64,000 nucleotides of DNA from Betaproteobacteria bacterium UBA5582 (GTDB lineage Bacteria; Pseudomonadota; Gammaproteobacteria; Burkholderiales; Rhodocyclaceae): the NCBI GenBank assembly GCA_002425245.1, contig DILW01000148.1:8942-72941 (forward strand), in the 5' to 3' direction. The position numbers and the translations under genes are program-made. The notes below the pieces were generated by a model that saw nothing but the letters and a program-made list of their open reading frames with translations, was not told the origin of the DNA and ran no database searches. Numbering within the stretch: position 1 is the stretch's first letter; each line of letters opens with the position of its first letter. Positions 1 through 8,280 of this stretch are shown piece by piece.

Positions 1-180
1 ACAACGCTGTCGGCGATTGCCACCTACGAGTCGGGAGAAGTGACGACGCTGGTCTCTCTCCCCTTGTGGATTCCGACCGCCCTACTGATTCCGGGCCTTG
101 CGCTGATGGCGGTGTGCGCCTTCTATCGCGCCTACGCCTCCTTCCATCCTGCCAAGAGCCTGCCGGAGAAAAAAGCATGA
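1..180 (+). CDS. dctQ: TRAP transporter small permease (DctQ), C-terminal end only
   Basis: The window opens inside an open frame that stops with TGA at 178-180. The last 59 residues hold a hydrophobic helix followed by a short basic tail, as in the fourth helix and cytoplasmic tail of DctQ-type small TRAP subunits. The stop overlaps the ATG of dctM (ATGA at 177-180), the usual translational coupling of the two membrane subunits. The family call rests mainly on this linkage to dctM, because the N-terminal part lies outside the window. Confidence 0.8.
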   Translation, partial: TTLSAIATYESGEVTTLVSLPLWIPTALLIPGLALMAVCAFYRAYASFHPAKSLPEKKA

Positions 181-1505
181 GCGGCATCACCATTGGCCTG
201 ATCGGCCTCGGCGTGCTGATGTCGATGTTGCTGGTACGCATCCACATCGCCATCGCCATGTTCATCACCGGAGCCGGCATCTACCTGGTGATGAACCAGG
301 GTGAAACGGCAGCACTGCTGTACACGCTGAACAACCTGGTCTATGCCCGGGTGTCCAACTACGATCTGGCGGTCATCCCTTTGTTCATCCTGATGGGTCA
401 GTTCGCCACCCACGGTGGATTGTCAAAGGCCCTGTTCAAGGCCGCCAGCACCTTGATCGGACACTGGCGGGGCGGCCTGGCCATGGCCTCGACGGCCGCC
501 TGTGCTGCGTTCGGCGCCATCTGCGGCTCGTCGCTGGCGACTGCCGCCACGATGGGACGTGTCGCCCTGCCAGAACTGAAGGCGCACGGCTATTCGGGCA
601 AGCTGGCGACGGCCTCGCTGGCGGCTTCGGGTACGCTCGGCATCCTCATCCCGCCGTCGGTGCCCCTGGTCATTTACGCCGTGCTGACGCAGGAGTCGAT
701 CGGCAAGCTGTTCGTTGCCGCAGTCGTCCCCGGGATCATCGCCGCCCTCGGCTACATGCTGGTCATCGCCCTGATCGTTCGCCGCGATCCGGCTGCCGGT
801 CCGGCGGCTGCCAAGGTGCCGTTTGGCGAAATGGTGAAGGCACAGATCAACATCATTCCCGTCCTCCTGGTCTTTCTTGTCGTCATCGTCGGTATCTACG
901 GTGGCTGGGCCAACCCGACCGAGGCCGCGTCGATCGGCGCTGCCTGTTGCGGCCTGATTGCCGCGATCTCCGGCGGCATGCGCTTCAAGGATTTCCTGGA
1001 GAGCGTGTACGGTACCGCCCACGCCACCGGCATGATCTTCATGGTGCTGATCGGCGCCGACCTGCTCAATTCCAGCCTGGCCCTGTCGCAGATGCCGACC
1101 GAGCTGGCGACCTGGGTACAGCAGAGTGGCATGCCGGCGATGCTGGTACTGGCCGCGATCATCGTCATCTACATCGTGCTGGGTTGCGTGATGGACTCGC
1201 TGGCGATGATCCTGCTGACCATCCCAATCTTCTACCCGATGGTCATGGGCCTCGATTTCTTCGGCATGCCGGTCGAGGACAAGTCGATCTGGTTCGGTAT
1301 TCTGGCGCTGATGGTGGTCGAGATCGGTCTGGTCACGCCGCCGATGGGCATGAACCTTTACGTCGTGAATAAACAGGCCAAGGAGGTGCCGATGAAGGAA
1401 ACCATCGCCGGTGTGCTGCCTTTCCTGGCGTCTGACCTGATTCGTATCGTCGCCCTCGTGTTTTTCCCCGTCATGTGCCTCGGTCTGGTGCACTGGCTGG
1501 ACTGA
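177..1505 (+). CDS. dctM: TRAP transporter large permease (DctM)
   Basis: This 442-residue polytopic protein is the large channel subunit of a tripartite ATP-independent periplasmic transporter, which takes up an organic acid using an ion gradient. It has many hydrophobic helices and the family's conserved small-residue stretch around GILIPPSVPLVIYAVLTQES. I start it at ATG 177, overlapping the dctQ stop, rather than at the longer frame from 66, which would run into dctQ. It sits directly before the homoprotocatechuate genes, while its likely binding protein (dctP) is at 12.1 kb. The substrate is therefore probably a hydroxyphenylacetate-type aromatic acid; this is inference from context. Confidence 0.93.
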   Translation: MSGITIGLIGLGVLMSMLLVRIHIAIAMFITGAGIYLVMNQGETAALLYTLNNLVYARVSNYDLAVIPLFILMGQFATHGGLSKALFKAASTLIGHWRGGLAMASTAACAAFGAICGSSLATAATMGRVALPELKAHGYSGKLATASLAASGTLGILIPPSVPLVIYAVLTQESIGKLFVAAVVPGIIAALGYMLVIALIVRRDPAAGPAAAKVPFGEMVKAQINIIPVLLVFLVVIVGIYGGWANPTEAASIGAACCGLIAAISGGMRFKDFLESVYGTAHATGMIFMVLIGADLLNSSLALSQMPTELATWVQQSGMPAMLVLAAIIVIYIVLGCVMDSLAMILLTIPIFYPMVMGLDFFGMPVEDKSIWFGILALMVVEIGLVTPPMGMNLYVVNKQAKEVPMKETIAGVLPFLASDLIRIVALVFFPVMCLGLVHWLD

Positions 1506-1520
1506 TTGGAGTTCGCAAGC

Positions 1521-2162
1521 ATGATCAAACAACAAGTCGCCGGCACCGTATACGGCGTCATTCTCAACGACCGCGTCTCGGTACAGAAAATCGGTTCGCT
1601 TGACGAGGCGCCCTACAAGGGCGCACCAAAAGCGCCGGTGCTCTACCTGAAACCCGTCAATACCCGTGTCGGCTGCGGCAGCGTCGTCAGCCTGCCGGCC
1701 GGTGCTGACCGTGTCGAGGTGGCCGCCACCGTCGGTCTGGTGATGGGGCGCGCCGCCGCCCGCCTGGCGCCGGAAATGGCTCTGGACTGCGTGGCCGGGA
1801 TCGTGCTCGCTGCCGACCTCAGCCTGCCGCATGCCAGCTACTATCGCCCGGCCATCCGTGAAAAATGCTTCGACGGTGCCTTGCCGCTGTCGTCGGTCAA
1901 GCCCTTGACCGACATCGCTGGCTTGAGTCTGGTGACCGAGATCGACGGCGAAGTCGTTGATCGCCGACCGCTCGACGAACTGATCCGCCAGCCGGCGCAG
2001 TTGCTGGCCGAGGTCAGCGAATGGATGACCCTGAACGAAGGCGATGTGCTGCTCGTCGGCGTTCGTTACCAGGCGCCGCAGGCCAGGGTTGGCAGTTCGG
2101 TGCGTGTCAGCGCCGAGAGCCTCGGCAGTCTCAATTTCTCCATTGCAGGAGCAGAACAATGA
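1521..2162 (+). CDS. hpaG1: FAH-family enzyme HpaG1 (homoprotocatechuate pathway isomerase/decarboxylase half)
   Basis: This 213-residue protein of the fumarylacetoacetate hydrolase family matches the N-terminal half of the bifunctional HpaG/HpcE. That enzyme decarboxylates 5-oxopent-3-ene-1,2,5-tricarboxylate and isomerises 2-hydroxyhepta-2,4-diene-1,7-dioate. In many betaproteobacteria the two halves are separate genes, as here. The start is ATG 1521; a TTG at 1506 would abut the dctM stop but lacks a better ribosome site. Its stop overlaps the hpaG2 start (ATGA, 2159-2162), so the halves are translationally coupled. Which half does which step cannot be read from sequence alone. Confidence 0.87.
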   Translation: MIKQQVAGTVYGVILNDRVSVQKIGSLDEAPYKGAPKAPVLYLKPVNTRVGCGSVVSLPAGADRVEVAATVGLVMGRAAARLAPEMALDCVAGIVLAADLSLPHASYYRPAIREKCFDGALPLSSVKPLTDIAGLSLVTEIDGEVVDRRPLDELIRQPAQLLAEVSEWMTLNEGDVLLVGVRYQAPQARVGSSVRVSAESLGSLNFSIAGAEQ

Positions 2163-2920
2163 AGCGCGGACGCATCGCCTACAACGGCGCCGTTCATCAA
2201 GTCACCGAAGCCGACGGCAAGGTTCGCCTGGCCGACGGTCGCCTGCTCAACGAAGGCGATTTCCAGTGGCTGCCGCCGGTCGAAGTCGGCACCGTTTTCG
2301 CCCTCGGCCTCAACTATGCCGATCACGCCAGGGAACTCGCTTTCAAGGCGCCGGAAGTGCCGCTTGTCTTCCTCAAGGGGCCGAACACCATCACCGGGCA
2401 CAAGGCGCAGACGCGCCGCCCGGCCGACGCCACTTACATGCATTACGAGTGCGAGTTGGCGGTGGTCATCGGCAAGACCGGCAAGAACGTCAGCAAGGCC
2501 GAAGCCATGGACATGGTCGCCGGTTACACCGTGGCCAACGACTATGCCATCCGCGACTACCTGGAGAACTATTACCGGCCCAACCTGCGCGTCAAGAACC
2601 GCGATGCCTGCACGCCGCTCGGCCCGTGGCTGGTCGACGCTGCCGACGTCCCGAACCCGATGGCGCTCAAGCTGACCACCCGTATCAACGGCAAGACGAC
2701 GCAGGAAGGCACGACGGCCGACATGATCTTCGACATCCCGACGCTGATCGAATACCTGTCGTCCTTCATGACGCTCAACCCGGGCGACGTCATCCTGACC
2801 GGCACCCCGGAAGGCCTGGCCGACGTCAAGCCGGGCGACACCATCGAAACCGAAGTGGAAAAGGTCTGTTGCCTGGTCAACACCATCGTCGACGACGCCA
2901 CCTATTTCGCCAACGCTTAA
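2159..2920 (+). CDS. hpaG2: FAH-family enzyme HpaG2 (homoprotocatechuate pathway)
   Basis: This 253-residue protein is the C-terminal-half counterpart of HpaG/HpcE. The FAH core is clear: FALGLNYADHA, then the metal-ligand region YECELAVVIGK, and near the end DVILTGTPEGLADVKPGD. It acts with HpaG1 on 5-carboxymethyl-2-hydroxymuconate-derived intermediates after ring cleavage and aldehyde oxidation. It starts at the ATG overlapping the hpaG1 stop. A longer reading from 2021 in the same frame only overlays hpaG1 and is not used. hpaE begins 18 bp downstream in the same operon. Confidence 0.93.
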   Translation: MKRGRIAYNGAVHQVTEADGKVRLADGRLLNEGDFQWLPPVEVGTVFALGLNYADHARELAFKAPEVPLVFLKGPNTITGHKAQTRRPADATYMHYECELAVVIGKTGKNVSKAEAMDMVAGYTVANDYAIRDYLENYYRPNLRVKNRDACTPLGPWLVDAADVPNPMALKLTTRINGKTTQEGTTADMIFDIPTLIEYLSSFMTLNPGDVILTGTPEGLADVKPGDTIETEVEKVCCLVNTIVDDATYFANA

Positions 2921-2938
2921 GGAAAGCGAGAACAGCCC

Positions 2939-4393
2939 ATGATCAAGCACATCATCAACGGCCAGCAGGTCGATAGCAGGGAGACCTTCGAAACGGTCAA
3001 CCCGGCAACCGGCGAAGTGATCGCCGAAGTGGCAAGCGCCGGCCAGGACGAGGTCAATGCTGCGGTCGCCGCCGCCAAGGCCGCCTTCCCCGGCTGGGCC
3101 GCGACCCCGGTCAAGGAGCGGGCCCGCCTGGTGAGAAGGCTGGGCGAACTGATCGCCGCCAATGTCGAACCGATTGCCGACATGGAAACCGCCGACACCG
3201 GCCAGGTGACCAACCAGACCAAGCGCGTGCTGATTCCGCGCGCCTCGGACAACTTCAACTACTTCGCCGAGCTGATCCAGCACATGCACGGCGAAACCTA
3301 CGATTCCGACACCGGCCACCTGAACTACACGCTGTGGCAGCCGGTCGGCGTCTGCGCGCTGATCTCGCCGTGGAACGTGCCGTTCATGACTGCCACCTGG
3401 AAGACCGCGCCCTGCCTGGCTTTCGGCAATACGGCCGTGATGAAGATGTCCGAACTGTCGCCGCTGACCGCCAACCGCCTCGGCGAACTGGCACTCGAAG
3501 CCGGCATCCCGCCGGGCGTCTTCAACGTCGTCCAGGGTTTCGGCAACACGGCCGGCGAGCCGCTGGTGGCGCACCCGGACGTGCGTTCGATCTCCTTCAC
3601 CGGTTCGACCGCCACCGGCAACCGCATCGTCAAGTCGGCCGGCCTGAAGAAGTTCTCGATGGAACTGGGCGGCAAGTCGCCCTTCATCATCTTCGACGAC
3701 GCCGACTACGAGCGGGCGCTCGATGCCGCCATCTTCATGATCTTCTCGAACAACGGCGAACGGTGCACGGCCGGCTCGCGGATCATTGTCCAGGCCGGCA
3801 TCTACGACAAGTTCGTCGCCGATTTCGCTGCCCGCGCCGCCAAGTTGAAGGTCGGCGATCCGATGGACCCGAGCACCATCATCGGCCCGATGATCTCCAG
3901 AGGCCATCAGGAAAAGGTCAATTACTACATCGAACTGGGCAAGCAGGAAGGCGCCGAAGTCGTCTTCGGCGGCGGCAAGCCGGTCGTCGACGACAAGTTC
4001 AGGAACGGCTTCTGGGTGCAGCCGACGGTGTTCGCCGGCGTCGATAACAAGATGCGCATCGCCCAGGAAGAAATCTTCGGGCCGGTGCCGTGCATCATCC
4101 GCTTCAAGACCGAGGAAGAGGCTGTCGCCATCGCCAACGACACCATCTACGGCCTGTCTTCGTACTTGTGGACCAACAACACCGGCCGGGCCATCCGCCT
4201 GGCCAAGGCCATCGAGTCGGGTATGACCTTCGTCAATAGCCAGAACGTCCGCGACCTGCGCCAGCCCTTCGGCGGTTCCAAGGCTTCCGGCACCGGCCGC
4301 GAAGGCAATCACTACAGCTACGAAGTGTTCTGCGAAGCCAAGAACATCGCCGTCTCCTACGGCAGCCATCACATTCCGCGTTGGGGAGTCTAA
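2939..4393 (+). CDS. hpaE: 5-carboxymethyl-2-hydroxymuconate semialdehyde dehydrogenase (HpaE)
   Basis: This 484-residue NAD-dependent aldehyde dehydrogenase oxidises 5-carboxymethyl-2-hydroxymuconic semialdehyde, the ring-cleavage product of HpaD. The superfamily signatures are present: the catalytic glutamate in MELGGKSPF, the nucleophilic cysteine in NNGERCTAGSR, and the cofactor-side ISPWNVPF. Aldehyde dehydrogenases are hard to assign individually, but the position between hpaG2 and hpaD fixes the role well. It lies 18 bp after hpaG2 and 2 bp before hpaD. Confidence 0.93.
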   Translation: MIKHIINGQQVDSRETFETVNPATGEVIAEVASAGQDEVNAAVAAAKAAFPGWAATPVKERARLVRRLGELIAANVEPIADMETADTGQVTNQTKRVLIPRASDNFNYFAELIQHMHGETYDSDTGHLNYTLWQPVGVCALISPWNVPFMTATWKTAPCLAFGNTAVMKMSELSPLTANRLGELALEAGIPPGVFNVVQGFGNTAGEPLVAHPDVRSISFTGSTATGNRIVKSAGLKKFSMELGGKSPFIIFDDADYERALDAAIFMIFSNNGERCTAGSRIIVQAGIYDKFVADFAARAAKLKVGDPMDPSTIIGPMISRGHQEKVNYYIELGKQEGAEVVFGGGKPVVDDKFRNGFWVQPTVFAGVDNKMRIAQEEIFGPVPCIIRFKTEEEAVAIANDTIYGLSSYLWTNNTGRAIRLAKAIESGMTFVNSQNVRDLRQPFGGSKASGTGREGNHYSYEVFCEAKNIAVSYGSHHIPRWGV

Positions 4394-4395
4394 TC

Positions 4396-5244
4396 ATGGG
4401 CAAACTCGCACTCGCCGCCAAGATCACGCATGTGCCGTCGATGTACCTGTCGGAACTCGACGGGCCGCACAAGGGCTGCCGTCAGGCCGCCATCGACGGA
4501 CACAAGGAGATCGCTCGCCGCATGCGTGAACTGAACGTCGACACCATCGTCGTCTTCGACACGCACTGGCTGGTCAATTCCGGCTACCACATCAACTGCG
4601 CGCCGAGCTGGGAGGGGATCTACACCTCCAACGAGCTGCCGCACTTCATCAAGAACATGCCCTTTGCCTATGAGGGCAGCCCGGCGCTCGGCCATGCCAT
4701 CGCCGAGACGGCGACCGCGGCCGGCGTGCATACCCGGGCCCACGACGCGACCAGCCTGGCGCTCGAGTACGGCACCCTGGTGCCGATGCGCTACATGAAC
4801 GAGGACAAGAAGTTCAAGGTGGTGTCCATCTCGGCGCTGTGTACGGTGCATAACCTGGCCGATTCCATCGAACTGGGCCGCGCCGTGCGCAAGGCAATCG
4901 AGGAGAAGTTCGACGGCACCGTCGCCGTGCTGGCTTCCGGTTCGCTGTCGCACCGTTTTGCCCAGAACGGTACCGCCGACCAGTTCATGCACAAGGTCTG
5001 GGATCCCTTCCTGGAGAGCGTCGACCACCACGTCGTCGAGTTGTGGAAGAAGGGCGACTGGAAGACCTTCTGCGGCATGTTGCCGGAGTACGCCGTGAAG
5101 TGCCACGGCGAAGGAATGATGCACGACACCGCGATGCTGCTCGGCGTGCTCGGCGCTGAGGAGTACCAGGGCAAGGCCGAAGTGGTCACGCCCTACTTCG
5201 GCTCGTCGGGCACCGGCCAGATCAACGTCGTCTTCCCCATATAA
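4396..5244 (+). CDS. hpaD: 3,4-dihydroxyphenylacetate 2,3-dioxygenase, canonical copy (HpaD)
   Basis: This 282-residue class III (LigB-type) extradiol dioxygenase opens homoprotocatechuate next to its hydroxyls using non-haem Fe(II). The N-terminus (MGKLALAAKITHVPSMYLSE) and VFDTHWLVNSGYHINC are very like enteric HpaD/HpcB, as I recall those sequences. The histidines in THVPSM and FDTHWL are at the positions of the family's metal ligands. I start it at ATG 4396, two bases after hpaE, instead of an upstream in-frame codon inside hpaE. A second related gene follows at 5313. Confidence 0.93.
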   Translation: MGKLALAAKITHVPSMYLSELDGPHKGCRQAAIDGHKEIARRMRELNVDTIVVFDTHWLVNSGYHINCAPSWEGIYTSNELPHFIKNMPFAYEGSPALGHAIAETATAAGVHTRAHDATSLALEYGTLVPMRYMNEDKKFKVVSISALCTVHNLADSIELGRAVRKAIEEKFDGTVAVLASGSLSHRFAQNGTADQFMHKVWDPFLESVDHHVVELWKKGDWKTFCGMLPEYAVKCHGEGMMHDTAMLLGVLGAEEYQGKAEVVTPYFGSSGTGQINVVFPI

Positions 5245-5312
5245 CAGAGCGCAAAGCCAGCCTTCACCCCCAGCCGTGAAAACCTATCCACACCATCAAG
5301 GGAGACAAACTC

Positions 5313-6209
5313 ATGGGTGAAATCCTCATGGCCATCAAGTGCACGCACGTGCCGTCGATGCTCATTTCCGAACAGCCGGGGCCGGCGCACGGTTGCCGTC
5401 AGGCCGCCATCGACGCCGAGCGCGAACTCGGTCGTCGCGCCGTCGAACTCGGCGTCGACACCTTCATCGTGTTCGACACGCACTGGCTGGTCAATGCCGG
5501 TTATCACATCAACAACAATGCGGTGCACAAGGGCAATTACACCAGCCACGAGTTCCCGCACTTCATCCAGGACCTGCCCTATGAATTTCCCGGCAATCCG
5601 GAGCTGGGCGACCTGATCGCCGAAGAAGCCACGGCCATGGGCGTCAAGACGCGCGCCCACCGGGTGCCGTCGCTCGATCTCGAATACGGCACCATCCTGC
5701 CGATGCGCTACATGAACCCGGAAGGCAAGATCAAGGTGGTCTCGATCGCCGGCTGGAGCACCTTCGGCTCGCTGGAAGAGTCGCGCATTCTCGGCGAAGC
5801 GCTGGCCAAGGCCGTTGCCCGCAGCAACTGCAAGGTCGCCATCGTTGCCTCCGGCTCGATGTCGCACCAGATCTGGGAAAACCGCCTGGTCGAGGAAGGC
5901 TTCAACACGATCAGCCGCGAATTCAACAAGCAGGTCGACCTGCGTGCCCTGCAACTGTGGGAAGAGGGCCAGTGGGCCACCTTCCTGCGCATGCTGCCCG
6001 AATACGCCCAGTACTGCACCGGCGAAGGCAAGATGCACGACACCGCCATGCTGTTCGGCGCGCTCGGCTGGGACAAGTACGAAGGCAAGGCCGAAATCGT
6101 CTGCCCTTACTTCGAAAGCTCGGGCACCGGCCAGGTCGTGGTCAGCCTGCCGGTAGCCGGGATTCCCCTGGCCAGCCGCGGCATCGGCGCCGACATGCCG
6201 GTTTCCTGA
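5313..6209 (+). CDS. Second HpaD-type class III extradiol dioxygenase (tandem paralogue)
   Basis: This 298-residue homologue of the preceding hpaD has the same landmarks (IKCTHVPSMLIS, VFDTHWLVNAGYHINN, LEYGTILPMRYMN, GEGKMHDTAMLFG, SSGTGQVVVSLP). It is clearly divergent along its length and has about 15 extra residues at the C-terminus. A 68-bp gap with its own Shine-Dalgarno (GGGAGA) precedes ATG 5313; a second ATG at 5328 is also possible. Both metal-ligand histidine regions are kept, so it should be catalytically competent. It may act on homoprotocatechuate under other conditions or on a related catechol; neither can be decided here. Confidence 0.87.
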   Translation: MGEILMAIKCTHVPSMLISEQPGPAHGCRQAAIDAERELGRRAVELGVDTFIVFDTHWLVNAGYHINNNAVHKGNYTSHEFPHFIQDLPYEFPGNPELGDLIAEEATAMGVKTRAHRVPSLDLEYGTILPMRYMNPEGKIKVVSIAGWSTFGSLEESRILGEALAKAVARSNCKVAIVASGSMSHQIWENRLVEEGFNTISREFNKQVDLRALQLWEEGQWATFLRMLPEYAQYCTGEGKMHDTAMLFGALGWDKYEGKAEIVCPYFESSGTGQVVVSLPVAGIPLASRGIGADMPVS

Positions 6210-6228
6210 AACCCAAGAGGAGCGAGGA

Positions 6229-6621
6229 ATGCCCCACCTGATCTTTGAAATCACTGCCAACCTGGATACGCCGGAAAGCGACGTGCCGGGTCTGCTGAAG
6301 AAGGCCAACCAGGTCCTGATCGACCAGGGCGGGGTGTTCCCGACCGGGGGCATCCGTTCCCGCGCCATCTGGCTGCGTGACTACTGCGTCGCCGATGGCT
6401 TTGCCGACGACGCTTTCGTCCACGTCACGCTGAAGATCGGCGCCGGGCGCTCGGAAGAAGCCAAAAAGAAAACCGGCGACGAACTGTTCGCGATGATTTG
6501 TGAGCATTTCGCCGCCATTTACGCCAGACGCACGCTGGCGCTGTCGATGGAAATCGTCGAGTTCAGCGAGTCCGGCACGTGGAAGCAGAACAACATCCAC
6601 GCCCGCTACAAGAAAACCTAA
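6229..6621 (+). CDS. hpaF: 5-carboxymethyl-2-hydroxymuconate delta-isomerase (HpaF)
   Basis: This 130-residue small trimeric isomerase belongs to the tautomerase superfamily and converts 5-carboxymethyl-2-hydroxymuconate to its oxo tautomer. Pro2 directly after the start Met (MPHLIFEITANL) is the catalytic base used by this family. The length agrees with HpcD/HpaF (about 125 residues). A GAGGAGCGAGG-like ribosome site lies just upstream, and it sits between the dioxygenases and hpaH as expected for the pathway. Confidence 0.93.
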   Translation: MPHLIFEITANLDTPESDVPGLLKKANQVLIDQGGVFPTGGIRSRAIWLRDYCVADGFADDAFVHVTLKIGAGRSEEAKKKTGDELFAMICEHFAAIYARRTLALSMEIVEFSESGTWKQNNIHARYKKT

Positions 6622-6642
6622 CCCCAGCAAGAGGTAACAACA

Positions 6643-7446
6643 ATGCTCAGCCAGGACATCATCGAAGCCGCCGCCCGCCGCCTGCACGAGGCCGAAAAGA
6701 CCCGCCGCCCGGTGCGCCAGATTTCGCTCGATCACCCCGAGATCACCATTCCCGATGCCTACGCCATCCAGAAGGCCTGGGTCGGGATGAAGCTGGCCGA
6801 GGGGCAGAAGATCGTCGGTCACAAGATCGGCCTGACTTCGCGCGCCATGCAGATGTCGTCGCAGATCGACGAACCCGACTTCGGCACCTTGCTCGACGAG
6901 ATGGTGTACAAGGATGCGGCCGAAATTCCGGTCGAGCGCTTCATCGACCCGATGGTCGAGGTCGAGCTCGCCTTCATCCTCAAGGATCGCCTGGAAGGCG
7001 ACCAGGTCACCATCTTCGACGTGCTGTCGGCGACCGATTACGTGACGCCGGCGATCGAGATCATCGATGCCCGCTGCCATCGCATCGATCCGGAAAGCAA
7101 GCGGCCGCGCAAGGTCATGGACACCATCTCGGACAATGCCGCCAACGTCGGCATCATCCTTGGCGGGCGCCCGGTCAAGCCGCTCGATTTCGACCTGCGC
7201 TGGGTTTCCGCCTTACTCTACCGCAACGGCATCATCGAGGAAACCGGCGTTGCCGCCGGCGTGCTCAACCACCCGGCCAACGGCATCTCCTGGCTGGCCA
7301 AGAAATTCGCGCCGCACGGCGTGGCGCTCGAACCGGGGCAGATCATCCTGGCCGGCTCCTTCACTCGTCCGGTCAAGGTCGCCAAGGGCGACACCTTCCA
7401 CGCCGATTATGGCCAGCTGGGCAATATCAGCTGCCGTTTCGTCTGA
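6643..7446 (+). CDS. hpaH: 2-oxo-hept-4-ene-1,7-dioate hydratase (HpaH)
   Basis: This 267-residue member of the hydratase/decarboxylase family (HpaH/HpcG, related to MhpD and DmpE) adds water to 2-oxohept-4-ene-1,7-dioate. Family stretches include [23 protein letters not shown] and [12 protein letters not shown], whose acidic residues bind Mg2+. The length matches enteric HpaH (267). It is followed after 16 bp by the aldolase that uses its product. Confidence 0.94.
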   Translation: MLSQDIIEAAARRLHEAEKTRRPVRQISLDHPEITIPDAYAIQKAWVGMKLAEGQKIVGHKIGLTSRAMQMSSQIDEPDFGTLLDEMVYKDAAEIPVERFIDPMVEVELAFILKDRLEGDQVTIFDVLSATDYVTPAIEIIDARCHRIDPESKRPRKVMDTISDNAANVGIILGGRPVKPLDFDLRWVSALLYRNGIIEETGVAAGVLNHPANGISWLAKKFAPHGVALEPGQIILAGSFTRPVKVAKGDTFHADYGQLGNISCRFV

Positions 7447-7462
7447 TCCGGAGGCGTTGACC

Positions 7463-8260
7463 GTGGATATGCCCCGCAATACCTTCAAGCGCGCGCTTGC
7501 TGCCGGCGATACGCAGATCGGCCTGTTCCTCGGCCTGGCCAACGCCTATACCGCCGAGATCGTCGCCAGCACCGGCTTCGACTGGCTGCTGATCGACGGC
7601 GAACACGGCCCCAACGACCTGCGTTCGATCATCGAACAGCTGCAGGCGCTGGCGCCGTACCCGGTCAGGCCGGTCGTGCGCACGGTCGATCATGACGTTG
7701 CCCGCATCAAGCAACTGCTCGACGGCGGCGCCCAGACGCTGATGGTGCCGATGGTCGAAAGCGCCGCCCAGGCCGAACAGCTGGTGCGCGCCATGCGCTA
7801 CCCGCCGCACGGCATCCGCGGCGTCGGCACGGCGATGGCGCGGGCTGCACGCTGGAACGGGGTCGACGGCTATTTCGCCCACGCTGACGAGGAGATGTGC
7901 CTGATCGTGCAGATCGAATCGACCGCCGGCCTGGCCGGCCTCGGCGACATCCTCAAGGTCGAGGGCGTTGACGCGGTGTTCATCGGCCCGTCCGACCTCG
8001 CCGCCTCGATGGGGCATCTCGGCAATCCGGGCCATGCCGAGGTCAAGGCCGCGGTTAACGCCGCCATTGGCAGGATTGCCGCCGCCGGCAAGGCGGCCGG
8101 CGTGTTCTCGGCCGATCCGGCGGCCGCCGAAGCCTACCGCCAGATCGGCGCCAGCTTCCTGCTGGTCGGCGTCGATGCGCTGCTGCTGCGCAATTCGGCG
8201 GTGGCCCTGGCCGATAAATTCAAGCAGGCGCAATCCGCCAAGTCCGGCGCCGCCTATTAA
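7463..8260 (+). CDS. hpaI: 4-hydroxy-2-oxoheptane-1,7-dioate aldolase (HpaI)
   Basis: This 265-residue class II pyruvate aldolase of the HpcH/HpaI family splits 4-hydroxy-2-oxoheptanedioate to pyruvate and succinic semialdehyde. Visible motifs are LLIDGEHGPNDL, VPMVESAAQAEQLV and FIGPSDLAASMGH (metal and substrate residues). I choose GTG 7463 because a GGAGG sits about 9 bp upstream; ATG 7469 is the alternative, and longer readings run back into hpaH. The succinic semialdehyde formed is the substrate of the next gene. Confidence 0.93.
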   Translation: MDMPRNTFKRALAAGDTQIGLFLGLANAYTAEIVASTGFDWLLIDGEHGPNDLRSIIEQLQALAPYPVRPVVRTVDHDVARIKQLLDGGAQTLMVPMVESAAQAEQLVRAMRYPPHGIRGVGTAMARAARWNGVDGYFAHADEEMCLIVQIESTAGLAGLGDILKVEGVDAVFIGPSDLAASMGHLGNPGHAEVKAAVNAAIGRIAAAGKAAGVFSADPAAAEAYRQIGASFLLVGVDALLLRNSAVALADKFKQAQSAKSGAAY

Positions 8261-8280
8261 AACCCCTAGGAGAACAACCC

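Noticed and set aside
423..2159. Long minus-strand frame of 578 codons opposite dctM/hpaG1
   Set aside because: High-GC shadow frame; its translation is low-complexity (His/Gln/Asp-rich) and the opposite strand carries clear enzyme motifs.
2066..4372. 768-codon minus-strand frame opposite hpaG2/hpaE
   Set aside because: Same reason: mirror of real coding sequence with no domain-like features.
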